Shown: positions 43,194 through 52,202, counted from the stretch's first letter. The stretch is 64,000 nt of DNA from Bacteroidota bacterium (GCA_023460855.1 JAEWOS010000006.1:124001-188000), one strand, 5' to 3'. The notes: generated by a model not told the origin, from the letters alone. Program-made: numbers and translations.

Positions 43194-45827
43194 TTAAAAA
43201 GTATATCCTACTGTTGTATTGAATGTGATTCCTCTGAAATAATCGGTGTACTGATAATTATCGCCGATATTTACCGGTACATAATTATTGTCACCCAGCT
43301 GAATCTGATATCTTCTGTTCAGAATATTCTGCACGCCCAGTTTCAGATTCCAGTTTCTGGTAAACTGCTCCTGATAGATAAGATCCAGTGCACTGAACGG
43401 TCTTTCATAATAGTTGTCAGTTCCTGCACTTCCTACTGCAAAGATTTTTGAACCGGTAACATTGTAAACAAGTGAAATGGTTCTGTTCAGATTATTTCGG
43501 TTTTTAACTTCGTATTTCAGGTCGGCATTGATGGTATAAGGAGATGCACCCTGAAGTCCGCGCTTGTGAAGCTGGTCAACAGTCATTCCTTCCGGAAGTT
43601 CCAGGCTGAGCTGCTCTGCACTGCGTTCCACATCGGAATACATTAATGTTGCATTTGCACCCAGATAGAAATTTGCAAGGGTTTCAGACAGTCTGTTCAG
43701 ACCGATTATTGCTTCAAGTTCCACACCGGCAAGAATCGCGCGTTTCGCATTGTAGAAAGTAACTGTAACCCCGTTTGCATCCCCGGAAGCAACGAAAGAT
43801 CTTTCAATAGCGTTGTCAATTCTCTTTCCGAAAAGGTTTACCGCAAAAAGTTCTCTGTTTGTAGGATAAAGTTCCCATTTCAGGTCGATGTTGTAGTTTT
43901 CACTGTTTTCAATGTTCGGATTACCTACAATTGACTCATTATCAGGATTGATATACGTAATCGGCATCGTTTCAATAAGAACCGGTCTTGTTATCGTTTT
44001 ACTGAAGGAGAATCTCAGATTATTTCTGTTGTTCAGCGCATTCTTAATCGATAGGGAAGGAAGAATGTAGTTCTTGTTTTTAGCGATTGTGCTTCTTTCC
44101 GGAACGCCCTGTCTGTTATAACGGATAATCGACATGTCATTTTCAACTCTACCACCGATAAGGATATCCCATGAATCGTTCGGCTTATAGTTAACCGTAC
44201 CATATCCGGCGTTTACGAACTGATAAATATTACTGAAAGGCAGATATAAATCCGATTCTTCCGTATAGTTAAATGTTCCGTTCAAAAGATCTGACTGGAA
44301 GGTTGATTCCGGATTGTTCTTGTTGATCAGGAAAAACCCTGAAGCTCCGGCAGACGGCTTACCGAAAATGAAACGGTATGAATTATCACGCATGTCTGCA
44401 AAACCGTTATATCCTAATGTAACCTGGAATGGATAATCTCTTCTGTCTTCTTTATTTCCCAAGCCAATGCTGTATTCTGCGAATGCAGAACCGTAGAATT
44501 TAGAACTTACATCCAGATACTGACGGATGATGTTGTTACCACCATAACTGATCAGCAACTGATCTTCCGGCAGCATGTTTCCGTTGAAATCTTCCGGGCT
44601 TCCTTCCAGAATTTTTCTGTCCGGCTGCTGGTATCTGTTCATTACGTAGCTTACGCCGGCTCTTACGGTGTGTCTGTCACCGATTTCCTGGTAGCCAATC
44701 AGCTGAAGGTCAAGGAATCTTGAGATATCCTGCTGGTTTGTACGGAAAAATCTGATATTCTGAACGTTATTATTTTTATAACCCAGGTTATCCTGAATCA
44801 TATTATTACTGTTCTGAAGATAGATCGCGTTGAACGTGACATTGGTTCCGGAATTGTTGTTCTTATAACCCAGTCCGAGCAATGCTGAAGATTCCGTTTC
44901 GTAATTGTAATCTTTTCTGCGCAGAAGGTTGTTCAGTACGATTTCATTTCCGAAGTTTTTGTACTGGTTTTTCCAGCCTTCACGGTACTGATATTCTGAA
45001 CTCTGGTTCAGGGATAACATGAAATTCACGTTACCGTTTTCTCCGGATTTAAATTTCTGTGCGGTTGTAAAGCCGATGCTCGTGTTAGGCATTGCCTTTA
45101 CAGCATCAACATTCCAGCTGTCATTGAAAGCCGAAATTCCTTCCTGCCCTGTAAAAGCGTAATTCGAAGGTCTGTAATCCCTGATTTGAGAAGGAAGTTG
45201 TCTGTCTTCAGAATTCAGTCCGATATAACCGCGCATTCCTCTTGCTCCTTCAGACATCAGGAATCCGTTACGGAAGGTAGTCTGCGTATTTACACCCACT
45301 CCAAATTCTATTTTGGTAAATGGTCTGTCAACTGTAAGTGTTTCAACGTCGAAGGTTGCACCTGCAAAATCTCCGTACAGGTTGGCGTTGAAAGTCTTAT
45401 AAATATTAAGTTTCCCCACAACGTCTGTAGGGAACTGTTTTAATGCGATAATTTTCTGAAACGGGTTGTTACTCGGTGAACCAAGTCCGTTAATAAGCAG
45501 GTAGTTGTATCGTTCCTCAAGTCCTCTTACAAATAATCCACGTCCTTCCACAGCAGTGATACCGGTTACTTTCAGAAGGCCTGCCTCCACATTGGAAATA
45601 CCCTTTCTGGAGATTTCCTCAGTTCCTACAGCCTGTTTCTGTATAACCGCTCTTTTCTGTTCTCCCAGAATTGCAGTTTCAGTTTTTCTGTTTACATTCC
45701 CCTGAATTACCACGCCTTCCAGCTCCTTCTCATTCCTGATGGTATCATTCGGTACCACCTGTGAATAAAGCATCGTTGCTGATGAAAGCAGGAAGCAAAC
45801 TCCAATGCTTAATCGACTTGTTCTCAT
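43194..45827 (-). CDS. TonB-dependent outer-membrane receptor
   Basis: An 877-residue receptor: signal peptide (MRTSRLSIGVCFLLSSATMLYSQ), a plug domain (KQAVGTEEISRKGISNVEAGLLKVTGI; RGLEERYNYLLINGLGSPS) and a 22-strand barrel ending GYTF. It lacks the N-terminal carboxypeptidase-like repeat common in SusC proteins. It probably imports an unknown substrate with the lipoprotein downstream. Upstream lie 11-bp-period repeats and the divergent two-component system, suggesting induction by that system; the substrate is not revealed. Confidence 0.9.
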   Translation of the reverse strand: MRTSRLSIGVCFLLSSATMLYSQVVPNDTIRNEKELEGVVIQGNVNRKTETAILGEQKRAVIQKQAVGTEEISRKGISNVEAGLLKVTGITAVEGRGLFVRGLEERYNYLLINGLGSPSNNPFQKIIALKQFPTDVVGKLNIYKTFNANLYGDFAGATFDVETLTVDRPFTKIEFGVGVNTQTTFRNGFLMSEGARGMRGYIGLNSEDRQLPSQIRDYRPSNYAFTGQEGISAFNDSWNVDAVKAMPNTSIGFTTAQKFKSGENGNVNFMLSLNQSSEYQYREGWKNQYKNFGNEIVLNNLLRRKDYNYETESSALLGLGYKNNNSGTNVTFNAIYLQNSNNMIQDNLGYKNNNVQNIRFFRTNQQDISRFLDLQLIGYQEIGDRHTVRAGVSYVMNRYQQPDRKILEGSPEDFNGNMLPEDQLLISYGGNNIIRQYLDVSSKFYGSAFAEYSIGLGNKEDRRDYPFQVTLGYNGFADMRDNSYRFIFGKPSAGASGFFLINKNNPESTFQSDLLNGTFNYTEESDLYLPFSNIYQFVNAGYGTVNYKPNDSWDILIGGRVENDMSIIRYNRQGVPERSTIAKNKNYILPSLSIKNALNNRNNLRFSFSKTITRPVLIETMPITYINPDNESIVGNPNIENSENYNIDLKWELYPTNRELFAVNLFGKRIDNAIERSFVASGDANGVTVTFYNAKRAILAGVELEAIIGLNRLSETLANFYLGANATLMYSDVERSAEQLSLELPEGMTVDQLHKRGLQGASPYTINADLKYEVKNRNNLNRTISLVYNVTGSKIFAVGSAGTDNYYERPFSALDLIYQEQFTRNWNLKLGVQNILNRRYQIQLGDNNYVPVNIGDNYQYTDYFRGITFNTTVGYTF

Positions 45828-45893
45828 TCGTTACTCTTTACTTTTTATTTGCCGCAAAGGTCCTCAGTTGTCCCGCATTCGATGGTTTATTTC

Positions 45894-45926
45894 ATCTTAA
45901 TTAATCTTTAAGTAATTCTTAACAGA
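45894..45926. promoter_or_regulatory. Three direct repeats at 11-bp period upstream of the TonB receptor gene
   Basis: ATCTTAA, TCTTTAA and TTCTTAA occur with TTAA cores at 45897, 45908 and 45919, exactly 11 bases apart. This is the spacing of PhoB/OmpR-class operators (one unit per helical turn). The array is 67-99 bases upstream of the receptor ATG; a weak -7-like element, ACCTTTG, lies between. It is a candidate site for the response regulator encoded next door. Confidence 0.5.
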
Positions 45927-45964
45927 ATCCGGCTAATATTAATTTATTGTAAATTTTATCTGCC

Positions 45965-45983
45965 CATGTTAATGCCATGTTAA
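45965..45983. promoter_or_regulatory. Direct repeat CATGTTAA x2 at 11-bp period upstream of the response regulator
   Basis: CATGTTAA at 45965-45972 and 45976-45983, 11 bases apart, with TAAATTTG boxes at 45981-45988 and 45991-45998 and the regulator ATG at 46011-46020. The site overlaps the promoter, as in autoregulation. Confidence 0.5.
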
Positions 45984-46010
45984 ATTTGCCTAAATTTGAA
46001 AGGATAAATT

Positions 46011-46694
46011 GTGAAGATGAGCGCTAAGAAAATTCTGCTGGTTGATGATGAACAGGACATTCTGGAAATCCTCTCCTATAATTTGCAAAAGGAAGGATAT
46101 GAAGTTCATACTGCAAATAATGGTAATGAAGGAATAGAGCTGGCCAAAAAAATTACGCCTGATCTTATTCTGCTGGACGTGATGATGCCGGAAAAGGACG
46201 GTATTGAAACATGCCAGGAAATGCGCCAGATCAAGGAACTGCAAAAAACGCTGATTGTATTTCTTTCGGCAAGAGGTGAGGAGTTTTCGCAGCTTGCAGG
46301 GTATAATGCCGGAGCCAATGATTATATCGTAAAAGTTATCAAGCCAAAAGTACTGATCTCTAAGGTGAACGCGCTGTTGCAATTGACAAGTCAGGTTGCG
46401 CAGAACGCCAAAGTTCTGGAAATTGGTGATCTGGTAATAGACCGCGATAATTTCCGCGTTTCGAAAAACGGTAAGCCGTACCTGCTTCCTAAGAAAGAGT
46501 TCGACCTTCTTTATCTGCTTGCTTCTAATACAGATAAGGTTTTTAAAAGAGAAGAAATTCTCGAAAAAGTCTGGGGAAACGACGTAATCGTGGGTGAACG
46601 TACCATTGATGTACACATCCGCAGGCTGCGCGAAAAACTGGGAATAGACAGTATCCAGACGCTGAAAGGAATAGGGTACAAACTGATCGTTTAA
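46011..46694 (+). CDS. PhoB/OmpR-type response regulator
   Basis: A 227-residue response regulator. Receiver domain: acidic DDEQD near 10-14, phosphoacceptor Asp in LILLDVMMP, and the Lys in YIVKVIKPK. The C-terminal winged helix includes REEILEKVWGNDVIVGERTIDVHIRRLREKLG and the final LKGIGYKL. This is the family controlling phosphate and envelope genes. It is upstream of a histidine kinase gene, with a terminator-like hairpin between. Confidence 0.92.
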   Translation: MKMSAKKILLVDDEQDILEILSYNLQKEGYEVHTANNGNEGIELAKKITPDLILLDVMMPEKDGIETCQEMRQIKELQKTLIVFLSARGEEFSQLAGYNAGANDYIVKVIKPKVLISKVNALLQLTSQVAQNAKVLEIGDLVIDRDNFRVSKNGKPYLLPKKEFDLLYLLASNTDKVFKREEILEKVWGNDVIVGERTIDVHIRRLREKLGIDSIQTLKGIGYKLIV

Positions 46695-46716
46695 CCGGTC
46701 TCTTTTTTATAAATGA

Positions 46717-46745
46717 TGCTGTACCTTGGTGCAGCAATTTTTTTT
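46717..46745 (+). terminator. Terminator-like hairpin between regulator and kinase genes
   Basis: TGCTGTAC / GTGCAGCA (one wobble) with a short loop and then TTTTTTTT. It would reduce kinase expression relative to the regulator. Confidence 0.65.
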
Positions 46746-46768
46746 ATATTTAAATAAATTCTGATTTT

Positions 46769-47803
46769 TTGAAATTTCACCGACTTACGTTTTATGCGGC
46801 ACTAGCCATCAGTATTGCGATGTTTATCGTAGCGATCCTGTTTTATTATGCAAATCAATATTTTCTGCATACCGGACTGCTGATCGGAACACTCTTTTTC
46901 TCGCTGCTGATCATGCTTGCGCTCAATTATGTCGTGCTGGATTATCTGTTCGGATACTATGGAAAAAAGCAGATTCAGCGAATCTCCACCATTCTTCCTA
47001 CTGAGCTCATTCAGGAAGATAATGAAGGTATGAACTTTACGATGCTCGGCGAAAGAATGTCTGAATTGCAGGTAAGAAACGCTACAGAAATCGACACGAT
47101 GAAGGAAATGGAAATTTTCCGGAAAGAATATGTCGGAAATGTGTCACACGAACTGAAAACGCCTCTGTTTTCTATTCAGGGGTATGTGGAAACTTTGATG
47201 GACGGCGGTGTCGAAAATCTTGCAATTCGCGATAAATACCTGCACAGAATCGGCCAGTCGGTAGAAAGATTATTAAGTATTGTTCAGGATCTCGATGCGA
47301 TCAGCCAGTATGAATCGGGAGAAATCACCCTGAATTATTCTGTTTTCGACATCAATGCTGTGGCTAAAGATGTTCTCGATTTGCTGGATCTGGAAGCACA
47401 GAAAAAAGGCGCGAAGATGCAGTTGCTTTCATCCTCGCCGATTTTAAAAGTGTATGCAGACAAGCAGCGTATTTCGCAGGTGCTTGTTAATCTTATCAGC
47501 AATGCGGTGTATTATTCCAACAGGGAAAATGCATCGGTGATCGTGCATACAAAATCTCAAAACGGATATGTTCTTGTTGAAGTGGAGGATAACGGAATGG
47601 GAATCAAACGTGATGCACTTCCCAGAATTTTCGAACGTTTTTACCGTGTAGAAAGTTCCAGAAGCCGCAGGGAAGGAGGTTCCGGACTTGGTCTGGCTAT
47701 CGTGAAGCACATCATGGAAGCACATCAGGAACCGATAACTGTTAAAAGCGAGTATCTGGAAGGTACCATGTTTTCTTTCAGGCTTAAAAAGCCGATAAAA
47801 TAG
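46769..47803 (+). CDS. Sensor histidine kinase, PhoR-like
   Basis: A 344-residue kinase starting at TTG 46769. Two N-terminal membrane helices with a very short loop (no real periplasmic sensor), then a linker, H-box FRKEYVGNVSHELKTPL, N-box QVLVNLISNAVYYS, and G-boxes DNGMGI and GGSGLGLAIVKHIMEAH. The short extracytoplasmic part resembles PhoR-type kinases that sense through partner proteins rather than directly. Pairs with the regulator upstream; the stimulus is unknown. Confidence 0.9.
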   Translation: MKFHRLTFYAALAISIAMFIVAILFYYANQYFLHTGLLIGTLFFSLLIMLALNYVVLDYLFGYYGKKQIQRISTILPTELIQEDNEGMNFTMLGERMSELQVRNATEIDTMKEMEIFRKEYVGNVSHELKTPLFSIQGYVETLMDGGVENLAIRDKYLHRIGQSVERLLSIVQDLDAISQYESGEITLNYSVFDINAVAKDVLDLLDLEAQKKGAKMQLLSSSPILKVYADKQRISQVLVNLISNAVYYSNRENASVIVHTKSQNGYVLVEVEDNGMGIKRDALPRIFERFYRVESSRSRREGGSGLGLAIVKHIMEAHQEPITVKSEYLEGTMFSFRLKKPIK

Positions 47804-47849
47804 AGGAATTTTAACAGTTTATAAAGAAAAATTTGGCAGTGTTTTTTTT

Positions 47850-47878
47850 TTGACAGCCTGCGATTTATTATATATTTG
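47850..47878 (+). promoter_or_regulatory. Promoter of the pRiA4b-type gene
   Basis: TTG at 47850-47852, an 18-base spacer and TATATTTG at 47871-47878, one of the best consensus matches in the window. Confidence 0.65.
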
Positions 47879-47916
47879 TATCCATAATTCAGAACTTACG
47901 CACAAAGCAAATTATA

Positions 47917-48495
47917 ATGATTTACAAAATCAGGGTAATTCTTGATACCAAAGAAAATATTTTCCGGGATGTCGAAATAAAGCAGAAACAGACGCTGTGG
48001 AACCTGCATCTCGGTATTAAACGTGCCTTCAGTCTGCAGGGTGACGAACTTTCGAATTACAGCATCCTCGAAGACGATGGTACTGTTATCCGCCATATTC
48101 CGCTCGAAGATATGAGCGATGACGGTGATGGTGAGATTATGTCGGATGTCTATCTGGATGAAGCGTTTGAAAAAGTAGGCGATAAAGGACATTTTCAGTA
48201 CGGTCTGTTCGACCTGTGGGAGTTCTACTGCGAACTTGTGGAAATTGTGGATGAGAAGCCCGCGGTGAATTATCCGATCACCGTGTTCCGTTTCGGAAAT
48301 GTACCGTTGAAAGCGCCTGGAAAAAGCGGAAGCGGAAGAAAGTCGATTGTGCCGTCGCTTGATGATGACGATGATGATTTCAGTTTTGATGACGATCTCG
48401 GAGATTCTGATTTTTCTGATGAAGATGACGATAATTTTGGCGATGAGGAACCGCTAGACTATGCAGATGACAGCTATAGCGATGATGAAGATTAA
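47917..48495 (+). CDS. pRiA4b ORF-3-like protein with acidic tail
   Basis: A 192-residue protein whose N-terminal 140 residues match the pRiA4b ORF-3 (IS1096 passenger TnpR-like) fold: IYKIRVILDTKENIFRDVEIK, LWNLHLGIKRAF and GDELSNYSILEDDG. The C-terminal 45 or so residues are nearly all Asp, Glu, Ser and Gly. The family name comes from a plasmid but no transposase or mobile context is present. Function unknown. Flanked by a strong promoter and a terminator, it is a single-gene unit. Confidence 0.8.
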   Translation: MIYKIRVILDTKENIFRDVEIKQKQTLWNLHLGIKRAFSLQGDELSNYSILEDDGTVIRHIPLEDMSDDGDGEIMSDVYLDEAFEKVGDKGHFQYGLFDLWEFYCELVEIVDEKPAVNYPITVFRFGNVPLKAPGKSGSGRKSIVPSLDDDDDDFSFDDDLGDSDFSDEDDDNFGDEEPLDYADDSYSDDED

Positions 48496-48502
48496 CCAAT
48501 AT

Positions 48503-48525
48503 AAAGCTCTGAAGTTCAGGGCTTT
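48503..48525 (+). terminator. Terminator after the pRiA4b-type gene
   Basis: AAAGCTCTG / CAGGGCTTT stem (one wobble) with a 5-base loop, then T run. Confidence 0.75.
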
Positions 48526-48570
48526 TTTTAGAGCAATATTGTACTGAATCAGTGATTTAAATTTAGCTAG

Positions 48571-49947
48571 ATGATTAAGAAGATAGTACCGTATATCGGT
48601 GCAGGTGTTGGACTGGGCCTTTTGCTGTTCGGCAGAAAAAAGACGGAAACCGCAAAAAATAGCAGCGAATGGAAACAGCACACCAATATTTACGAAGTAA
48701 ACATCAGGCAGTATACTGCTGAAGGAACGTTCCGCGCGTTTCAGGAGCATTTGCCGCGATTAAAAGATATGGGCGTGCAGATTTTGTGGCTGATGCCGGT
48801 GACTCCGATTGCTGAGAAGGAAAAAAAAGGAAGCCTCGGAAGTCCGTACGCAGCACAGGATTACACGTCTGTGAATCCCGAATTCGGGAGTCTGGACGAT
48901 TTCAAAAATTTGGTTAATGCTGCGCATAAACTTGGCTTCAGGATAATTATCGATTGGGTTGCCAATCACACCGGATGGGATCATACTTGGACGAAAACCA
49001 ATCCTGAATTTTATAAAAAAAATCCTGATACCGGTGATTTTCAGACCGCTTCAGGAATGGCAGACATCATCGAACTGGACTATACCAACCCAGAATTACG
49101 ACTTGCCATGATCAATGCGATGAAATTCTGGATTGATGAATGTAACATTGACGGTTTCCGCTGCGATCTTTCGGCATGGGTAACGGTGGATTTCTGGAAG
49201 CAGGCAAAAAATGCAGTCGATCCGCACAAATCGCTGTTCTGGCTGGGTGAATATGATGAACTCGATAATCCGGAATATGGAGAAATTTTCGATGCGAGTT
49301 ACAGCTGGAACTGGATGCATAAAACCCGTGAGTTTCACGATCAGCATCTTCCGCTGGAGGATTTGAAAGACCTGTTGTTCCGCTATTCCGCGTTGGGCGA
49401 TGCTACGATGCGTGCCTGGTTCACGAGCAATCACGATGAAAATACCTGGAACGGAACAGAATACGAAAAATATGGTCCTTTTGCACTTCCGCTCGCTGTT
49501 TTTTCAGTAATCTGGAATGGAGTTCCGCTCATTTACAGCGGACAGGAAATACCGCTGGTAAATCACCGGCTGCAGTTTTTCGACCGCGATACGATTCAGT
49601 GGCCTGTTGAATGTAAGCTGCATAATTTTTACAGAATACTGCTTCGCCTGAAAGCAGAAAATCCTGCACTGAAAGGCGGTGATTTTGAAGCATCAACGGA
49701 AATTCTGCAAACTTCGGAAGACAACAAAATACTGGCTTTCCGCAGGAAATTCGAGACAGCTGAAGTGATTGCTGTACTGAATTTTTCACGGGAAAAAGTG
49801 GAGTTCCGGTTGAACGGTATTCAGGAAAAAGGAATTTACAGAAATGTATTTTCATTACAGGAAGTTGAAATCAGTCCGGACCAATTGATTGCGCTGGAAA
49901 CTGGCGGATTTCTGGTGTACGAAAAAGTCGTACAGCAGGAAGTTTAA
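48571..49947 (+). CDS. GH13 alpha-amylase/glucosidase-like enzyme, membrane-anchored
   Basis: A 458-residue GH13 hydrolase with the conserved regions IDWVANHTG, FRCDLSAW (nucleophile Asp), WLGEYDE (acid/base Glu) and FTSNHDENTW. A short hydrophobic N-terminus (KIVPYIGAGVGLGLLLFG) flanked by lysines suggests a membrane anchor with no cleavage site. The C-terminal beta domain is short. It acts on alpha-glucans or small maltosides; the specificity cannot be read. No other starch gene is adjacent. Confidence 0.9.
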   Translation: MIKKIVPYIGAGVGLGLLLFGRKKTETAKNSSEWKQHTNIYEVNIRQYTAEGTFRAFQEHLPRLKDMGVQILWLMPVTPIAEKEKKGSLGSPYAAQDYTSVNPEFGSLDDFKNLVNAAHKLGFRIIIDWVANHTGWDHTWTKTNPEFYKKNPDTGDFQTASGMADIIELDYTNPELRLAMINAMKFWIDECNIDGFRCDLSAWVTVDFWKQAKNAVDPHKSLFWLGEYDELDNPEYGEIFDASYSWNWMHKTREFHDQHLPLEDLKDLLFRYSALGDATMRAWFTSNHDENTWNGTEYEKYGPFALPLAVFSVIWNGVPLIYSGQEIPLVNHRLQFFDRDTIQWPVECKLHNFYRILLRLKAENPALKGGDFEASTEILQTSEDNKILAFRRKFETAEVIAVLNFSREKVEFRLNGIQEKGIYRNVFSLQEVEISPDQLIALETGGFLVYEKVVQQEV

Positions 49948-49954
49948 TTATTCG

Positions 49955-49962
49955 TAATTTTG
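49955..49962 (+). promoter_or_regulatory. -7 box of rimO
   Basis: TAATTTTG, 31 bases before the ATG at 49994. Confidence 0.5.
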
Positions 49963-49993
49963 CACGCTTTAATAATCAATACCTTATATCTGC

Positions 49994-51298
49994 ATGCGCA
50001 CCAAATCAACCGGAAAAAAGAAAATCAATATCGTTACGCTTGGATGTTCTAAAAACGTTTACGACAGTGAAGTTTTGATGGGACAGCTTCAGGCTTCCGG
50101 AAAAGAAGTGGTGCACGAGGAAAAAGGGGATATCGTCGTCATCAACACTTGCGGATTTATCGATAACGCAAAGGAAGAAAGCATCAACACGATTCTGGAT
50201 TTTGTGGAGGCAAAAAACAGGGGAGAAGTGGAAAAGGTTTTCGTAACCGGCTGTCTTTCGGAACGTTATAAACCGGATTTAATCAAAGAAATTCCGGATG
50301 TAGACCAGTATTTCGGAACGAGAGATCTTCCCATACTTCTAAAGCATCTTGGTGCAGATTACCGACATGAACTCGTCGGGGAAAGGCTTACTACAACACC
50401 AAAACATTACGCATATCTGAAAATTTCTGAAGGCTGCGACAGACCGTGTTCTTTCTGTGCAATTCCTTTAATGCGGGGTGGACACGTTTCCACGCCGATT
50501 GAAAATTTGGTAAGAGAAGCAGAAAAACTGGCAGCGAAAGGAACGAAAGAACTGATTCTGATTGCGCAGGATCTTACGTATTACGGACTTGATATTTACA
50601 AGAAACGCGCGCTCGGAGATTTGCTATTGGAACTGGTAAAAGTGGAAGGAATCGAATGGATCAGGCTGCATTACGCATTTCCGACCGGATTTCCGGAAGG
50701 CGTGCTGGAAATCATCAAAAACGAAGAAAAAGTCTGCAATTATATCGATATTCCGTTGCAGCACATCAATTCAGGATTACTGAAATCCATGAAGCGCGGA
50801 ACCACACACGAAAAAACCACAGCTCTGCTGAATAAATTCAGAGAAAAAGTTCCGGATATGGCGATCAGAACGACGCTTATCGTTGGTTACCCCGGTGAAA
50901 CCGAAGAAATTTTTCAGGAACTGAAAACCTGGGTTGCGGAACAGCGTTTCGACAGACTCGGTTGTTTTACCTATTCCCACGAAGAAAATACTGGTGCGTA
51001 CGTGCTTACAGATGATATTCCGCAGGAAGTGAAAGAGCAAAGGGTAGAGGAAATCATGGAACTGCAGTCGCAGATTTCGTGGGAGAAAAATCAGGAGAAA
51101 ATCGGAAAGGTTTTCAAATGTATTTTCGACAGAAAAGAAGGAAGTTATTTTGTTGGCAGAACGGAATTCGACAGTCCGGACGTGGACAATACCGTTCTCG
51201 TTTCGGCTGAAAACCACTATATTTCCATCGGGCAGTTTGCGAATGTAAAAATCACTGCTGCCGAAGAATTCGATCTTTACGGGGAAATTGTCGATTAA
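49994..51298 (+). CDS. rimO: Ribosomal protein S12 methylthiotransferase
   Basis: A 434-residue radical-SAM methylthiotransferase that modifies an Asp of ribosomal protein S12. N-terminal MTTase domain (TLGCSKNVYDSEVLMGQL), radical-SAM motif in SEGCDRPCSFCAIP, and a C-terminal TRAM domain. Both iron-sulfur cluster sets look complete. It ends next to the convergent VOC gene with no gap. Confidence 0.96.
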   Translation: MRTKSTGKKKINIVTLGCSKNVYDSEVLMGQLQASGKEVVHEEKGDIVVINTCGFIDNAKEESINTILDFVEAKNRGEVEKVFVTGCLSERYKPDLIKEIPDVDQYFGTRDLPILLKHLGADYRHELVGERLTTTPKHYAYLKISEGCDRPCSFCAIPLMRGGHVSTPIENLVREAEKLAAKGTKELILIAQDLTYYGLDIYKKRALGDLLLELVKVEGIEWIRLHYAFPTGFPEGVLEIIKNEEKVCNYIDIPLQHINSGLLKSMKRGTTHEKTTALLNKFREKVPDMAIRTTLIVGYPGETEEIFQELKTWVAEQRFDRLGCFTYSHEENTGAYVLTDDIPQEVKEQRVEEIMELQSQISWEKNQEKIGKVFKCIFDRKEGSYFVGRTEFDSPDVDNTVLVSAENHYISIGQFANVKITAAEEFDLYGEIVD

Positions 51299-51685
51299 TT
51301 ACGGTTCGATCTGTGTCCCGATTCCCCAGTAATTGCCGCAAAAATCCATAAAAGCACCGCGTACGTCCTGTTCATCGTCGCTTTGTGACGGCTCTTCCAT
51401 TTTTTCGCAGCCATGTTCCAGCGCTTTGCGAAAAGTTGCGTGCACATCCGGAACGTACACGAAAAACATGGCCTTTTGTGCGGGATATGCCGGAATACTG
51501 TCGCTGATCATGAGAATAGAATCATCAATCTGAATTTCCATGTGTTTGATTCTTCCCTGATCTTCAAAACGGCGCATTTCTTTGGCATCAAAAATTTTTT
51601 TCAGAAGTTCTGCCAGACGGTTCGCGTTCTCAACCACAAGATAGGGGCAAAGCGAATTGTAATTTTGGGGTTTAAATGTTTTCAT
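51299..51685 (-). CDS. VOC-superfamily (glyoxalase/PhnB-like) protein
   Basis: A 128-residue protein of the vicinal-oxygen-chelate fold: SLCPYLVVENANRLAELLKKIFDA, MEIQIDDSILMISD, VYVPDVHATFRKALEHG and FMDFCGNYWGIGTQ. This resembles PhnB-like members. A metal-dependent lyase or binding role is possible; the substrate is unknown. Divergent from the DUF1801 gene, 35 bases apart. Confidence 0.82.
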   Translation of the reverse strand: MKTFKPQNYNSLCPYLVVENANRLAELLKKIFDAKEMRRFEDQGRIKHMEIQIDDSILMISDSIPAYPAQKAMFFVYVPDVHATFRKALEHGCEKMEEPSQSDDEQDVRGAFMDFCGNYWGIGTQIEP

Positions 51686-51720
51686 GCGTTCATTTTTGTT
51701 TAAATTTATAAAAAAAATTA

Positions 51721-52176
51721 ATGGAGATCAAAGCAGCGAATACGGAGGCATATATTGAGAAAATTCCTGAGGAAAGGCAGGATGCATTCAAAAAACTGGT
51801 GGAGACCATTCGCGAGAATATTCCGCCGGGTTTTACAGAAATGATGCAGTACAATATGCCGGGCTGGAGCATTTCTCTGAAAGATTATCCTGCAGGTTAT
51901 CACTGTACGCCAAATACACCACTTCCTTTTCTGAATGTAGCTTCACAGAAAAATTTTATCGCGCTGTATCACATGGGAATTTATATGAATACCAAAATTC
52001 TCGACTGGTTCACCGCAGAATATCCGAAACATTCGAAACGGAAACTCGATATGGGAAAAAGCTGTATCCGCTTCAAAAAACCGGAAGATATTCCATTCGA
52101 ACTAATCGGCGAACTGATGACGAAAATAACTCCCGAAGATTACATCGCGGTTTATGAACAGAATCTTAAGAAGTAA
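51721..52176 (+). CDS. DUF1801-family protein
   Basis: A 151-residue protein with EAYIEKIPEERQDAFKKL, EMMQYNMPGWSI and LDMGKSCIRFKKPEDIP, the DUF1801 (YdhG/YobT-like) pattern. The fold is known in the family but its function is not. It stands alone between the VOC gene and the convergent molybdenum-cofactor group. Confidence 0.85.
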   Translation: MEIKAANTEAYIEKIPEERQDAFKKLVETIRENIPPGFTEMMQYNMPGWSISLKDYPAGYHCTPNTPLPFLNVASQKNFIALYHMGIYMNTKILDWFTAEYPKHSKRKLDMGKSCIRFKKPEDIPFELIGELMTKITPEDYIAVYEQNLKK

Positions 52177-52202
52177 TTCCCGGGATTGTTATTCAGATTA
52201 AA

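Noticed and set aside
41944..45827. SusCD polysaccharide utilisation locus
   Set aside because: The lipoprotein is a beta-helix, not SusD, the receptor lacks the SusC N-terminal domain, and no glycoside hydrolase is linked.
47917..48495. Mobile element signal from the IS1096/pRiA4b family name
   Set aside because: No transposase, inverted ends, target duplication or composition change around the gene; the family is common in chromosomes.
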